A stretch of DNA of 64,000 nucleotides from NCBI GenBank assembly GCA_949451605.1, contig CASTSB010000006.1:32867-96866 (forward strand), in the 5' to 3' direction. The translations under genes and the position numbers were made by a program. This document shows positions 63,706 to 64,000 of this stretch, piece after piece. Below the pieces are notes generated by a model that ran no database searches, was not told where the DNA came from, and saw only the letters and a list, made by a program, of their open reading frames with translations. Source of the DNA: an uncultured Bacilli bacterium. Lineage in GTDB: Bacteria; Bacillota_I; Bacilli_A; RF39; UBA660. How positions within the stretch are numbered: position 1 is the first letter of the stretch; every line of letters starts with the position of its first letter.

Positions 63706-63726
63706 AGAAAATTTCTCTATTTTTTT
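63701..63726 (+). terminator. Terminator of the 63274 gene
   Basis: AATAGAGA (63701-63708) / TCTCTATT (63714-63721), followed by T-run; the stop codon is in the left arm. Confidence 0.88.
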
Positions 63727-63736
63727 AATTTTTATC

Positions 63737-63765
63737 TTGCAAGCGCCTTTATTCTGTGCTATTAT
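63737..63765 (+). promoter_or_regulatory. tRNA promoter
   Basis: TTGCAA (63737-63742), 17-base spacer, TATTAT (63760-63765) with TGC extension. It lies 17 bases before the first tRNA. Confidence 0.75.
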
Positions 63766-63782
63766 TAAGAAGTAAATGTTTT

Positions 63783-63859
63783 GGACCCTTAGCTCAGTTG
63801 GTTAGAGCACGCGGCTCATAACCGTGCGGTCATAGGTTCGAGTCCTATAGGGTCCACCA
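63783..63859 (+). tRNA. tRNA with CAU anticodon (Met or Ile2)
   Basis: 77 bases with encoded CCA. Acceptor GGACCCT (63783-63789) pairs with AGGGTCC (63849-63855), discriminator A; D-arm GCTCAGTTGGTTAGAGC; anticodon loop CTCATAA with CAT at 63817-63819; T-loop GGTTCGAGTCC. The C4-G69 and C5-G68 acceptor pairs and overall likeness to the Bacillus and Mycoplasma minor Ile tRNA favour tRNA-Ile2, whose C34 is changed to lysidine by TilS. Elongator Met is the alternative. Confidence 0.95.
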
Positions 63860-63866
63860 TTTTTAT

Positions 63867-63951
63867 GCGGGTATGGCGGAATTGGCAGACGCGCTAGACT
63901 TAGGATCTAGTGCCGCAAGGCTTGCAGGTTCAACTCCTGTTACCCGCACCA
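63867..63951 (+). tRNA. tRNA-Leu (anticodon UAG)
   Basis: 85 bases with encoded CCA. Acceptor GCGGGTA (63867-63873) / TACCCGC (63941-63947); anticodon stem CTAGA/TCTAG with loop CTTAGGA giving TAG at 63901-63903; long variable arm as in class II tRNAs. It reads CUN codons. It lies 7 bases after the preceding tRNA in one transcript. Confidence 0.97.
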
Positions 63952-63963
63952 TATAGATAGGAA

Positions 63964-63980
63964 ACTCGAACTTTTCGAGT
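63964..63980 (+). other. Hairpin after the tRNA pair
   Basis: ACTCGAA (63964-63970) / TTCGAGT (63974-63980) with a CTT loop and no T-run. It may be a processing stem or part of a longer tRNA transcript that continues past the window. Confidence 0.4.
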
Positions 63981-64000
63981 AAGTAATAAATTACTAGCTA

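Overview
The window is an AT-rich, gene-dense bacterial chromosome segment on which most genes run on the plus strand. It uses the standard bacterial code: TGA is a real stop (for example at 25324-25326, 42377-42379, 42919-42921 and 59206-59208). The gene content points to the Bacilli branch of Bacillota: a ylbD-ylbE-ylbF-rsmD block, hrcA-grpE-dnaK-dnaJ under CIRCE elements, a DnaB/DnaD-type initiation protein, RecD2, RNase HIII next to a CvpA protein, ParE-ParC, and AGGAGG-type ribosome binding sites. AT richness, small size of many genes and abundant BspA-type repeat proteins resemble uncultured gut Bacilli of the RF39/Erysipelotrichia-like kind; that placement is inference.

Layout. 1-4.2 kb: 3' part of queA, a frameshifted exported protein, a protein with two Gre C-terminal domains, tgt and a YqfQ-like protein. 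4.3-8.5 kb: type IV pilus-type PilC and prepilin peptidase, dnaB, an HD-domain protein. 8.5-12.8 kb: a 1402-residue BspA-type leucine-rich repeat protein. 12.8-17.6 kb: CBS-type inorganic pyrophosphatase, DUF368 polyprenyl-phosphate transporter, UppP, ZIP transporter and a membrane protein. 17.7-30.7 kb: an exported paralogue, a hexose-phosphate mutase, HelD, a second BspA protein (816 aa), a TupA-like ATP-grasp protein, then on the minus strand a SpoVB-like flippase with an OmpR-type regulator and sensor kinase, and a membrane protein of unknown function. 31-40.6 kb: a truncated DUF1016 nuclease, MtaB, RecD2, a 57-residue membrane protein, ParE-ParC. 40.7-44 kb: an exported paralogue, the ylb block, a prepilin-like lectin protein. 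44.1-48.8 kb: the heat-shock operon. 48.9-54.2 kb: ThyA-FolA, a frameshifted short BspA-family protein, RNase HIII, CvpA, a transglutaminase-like protein, thioredoxin. 54.3-63.7 kb: pyruvate phosphate dikinase, an ORF6N protein, PfkB kinase, a stand-alone Smr domain, two Ser/Thr-rich surface proteins and a small unknown protein. The window ends with tRNA-CAU and tRNA-Leu(UAG).

The most distinctive content is a dispersed family of six exported proteins (880, 8548, 17879, 22876, 40707, 50620) that share an N-terminal signal motif of the form S-[ILFV]-[GS]-x-A-x-F-[SN], reminiscent of SipW/TasA-type signals. They fall into two groups: three short proteins with an EPGQ motif and a C-terminal DGP motif, and three with a CX4C-SLG motif, two of which carry 17 and about 39 MF-type repeats. 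One member of each group is broken by a single missing base just after the signal motif.

Regulation visible in the sequence is consistent: many promoters combine a TTGNNN -35, a 17-base spacer and a TGn-extended -10, and many intrinsic terminators start inside the last codons of the gene they end. Two CIRCE elements control hrcA, a direct repeat sits at the response-regulator promoter, and a perfect dyad lies between the -35 and -10 of the parE promoter.
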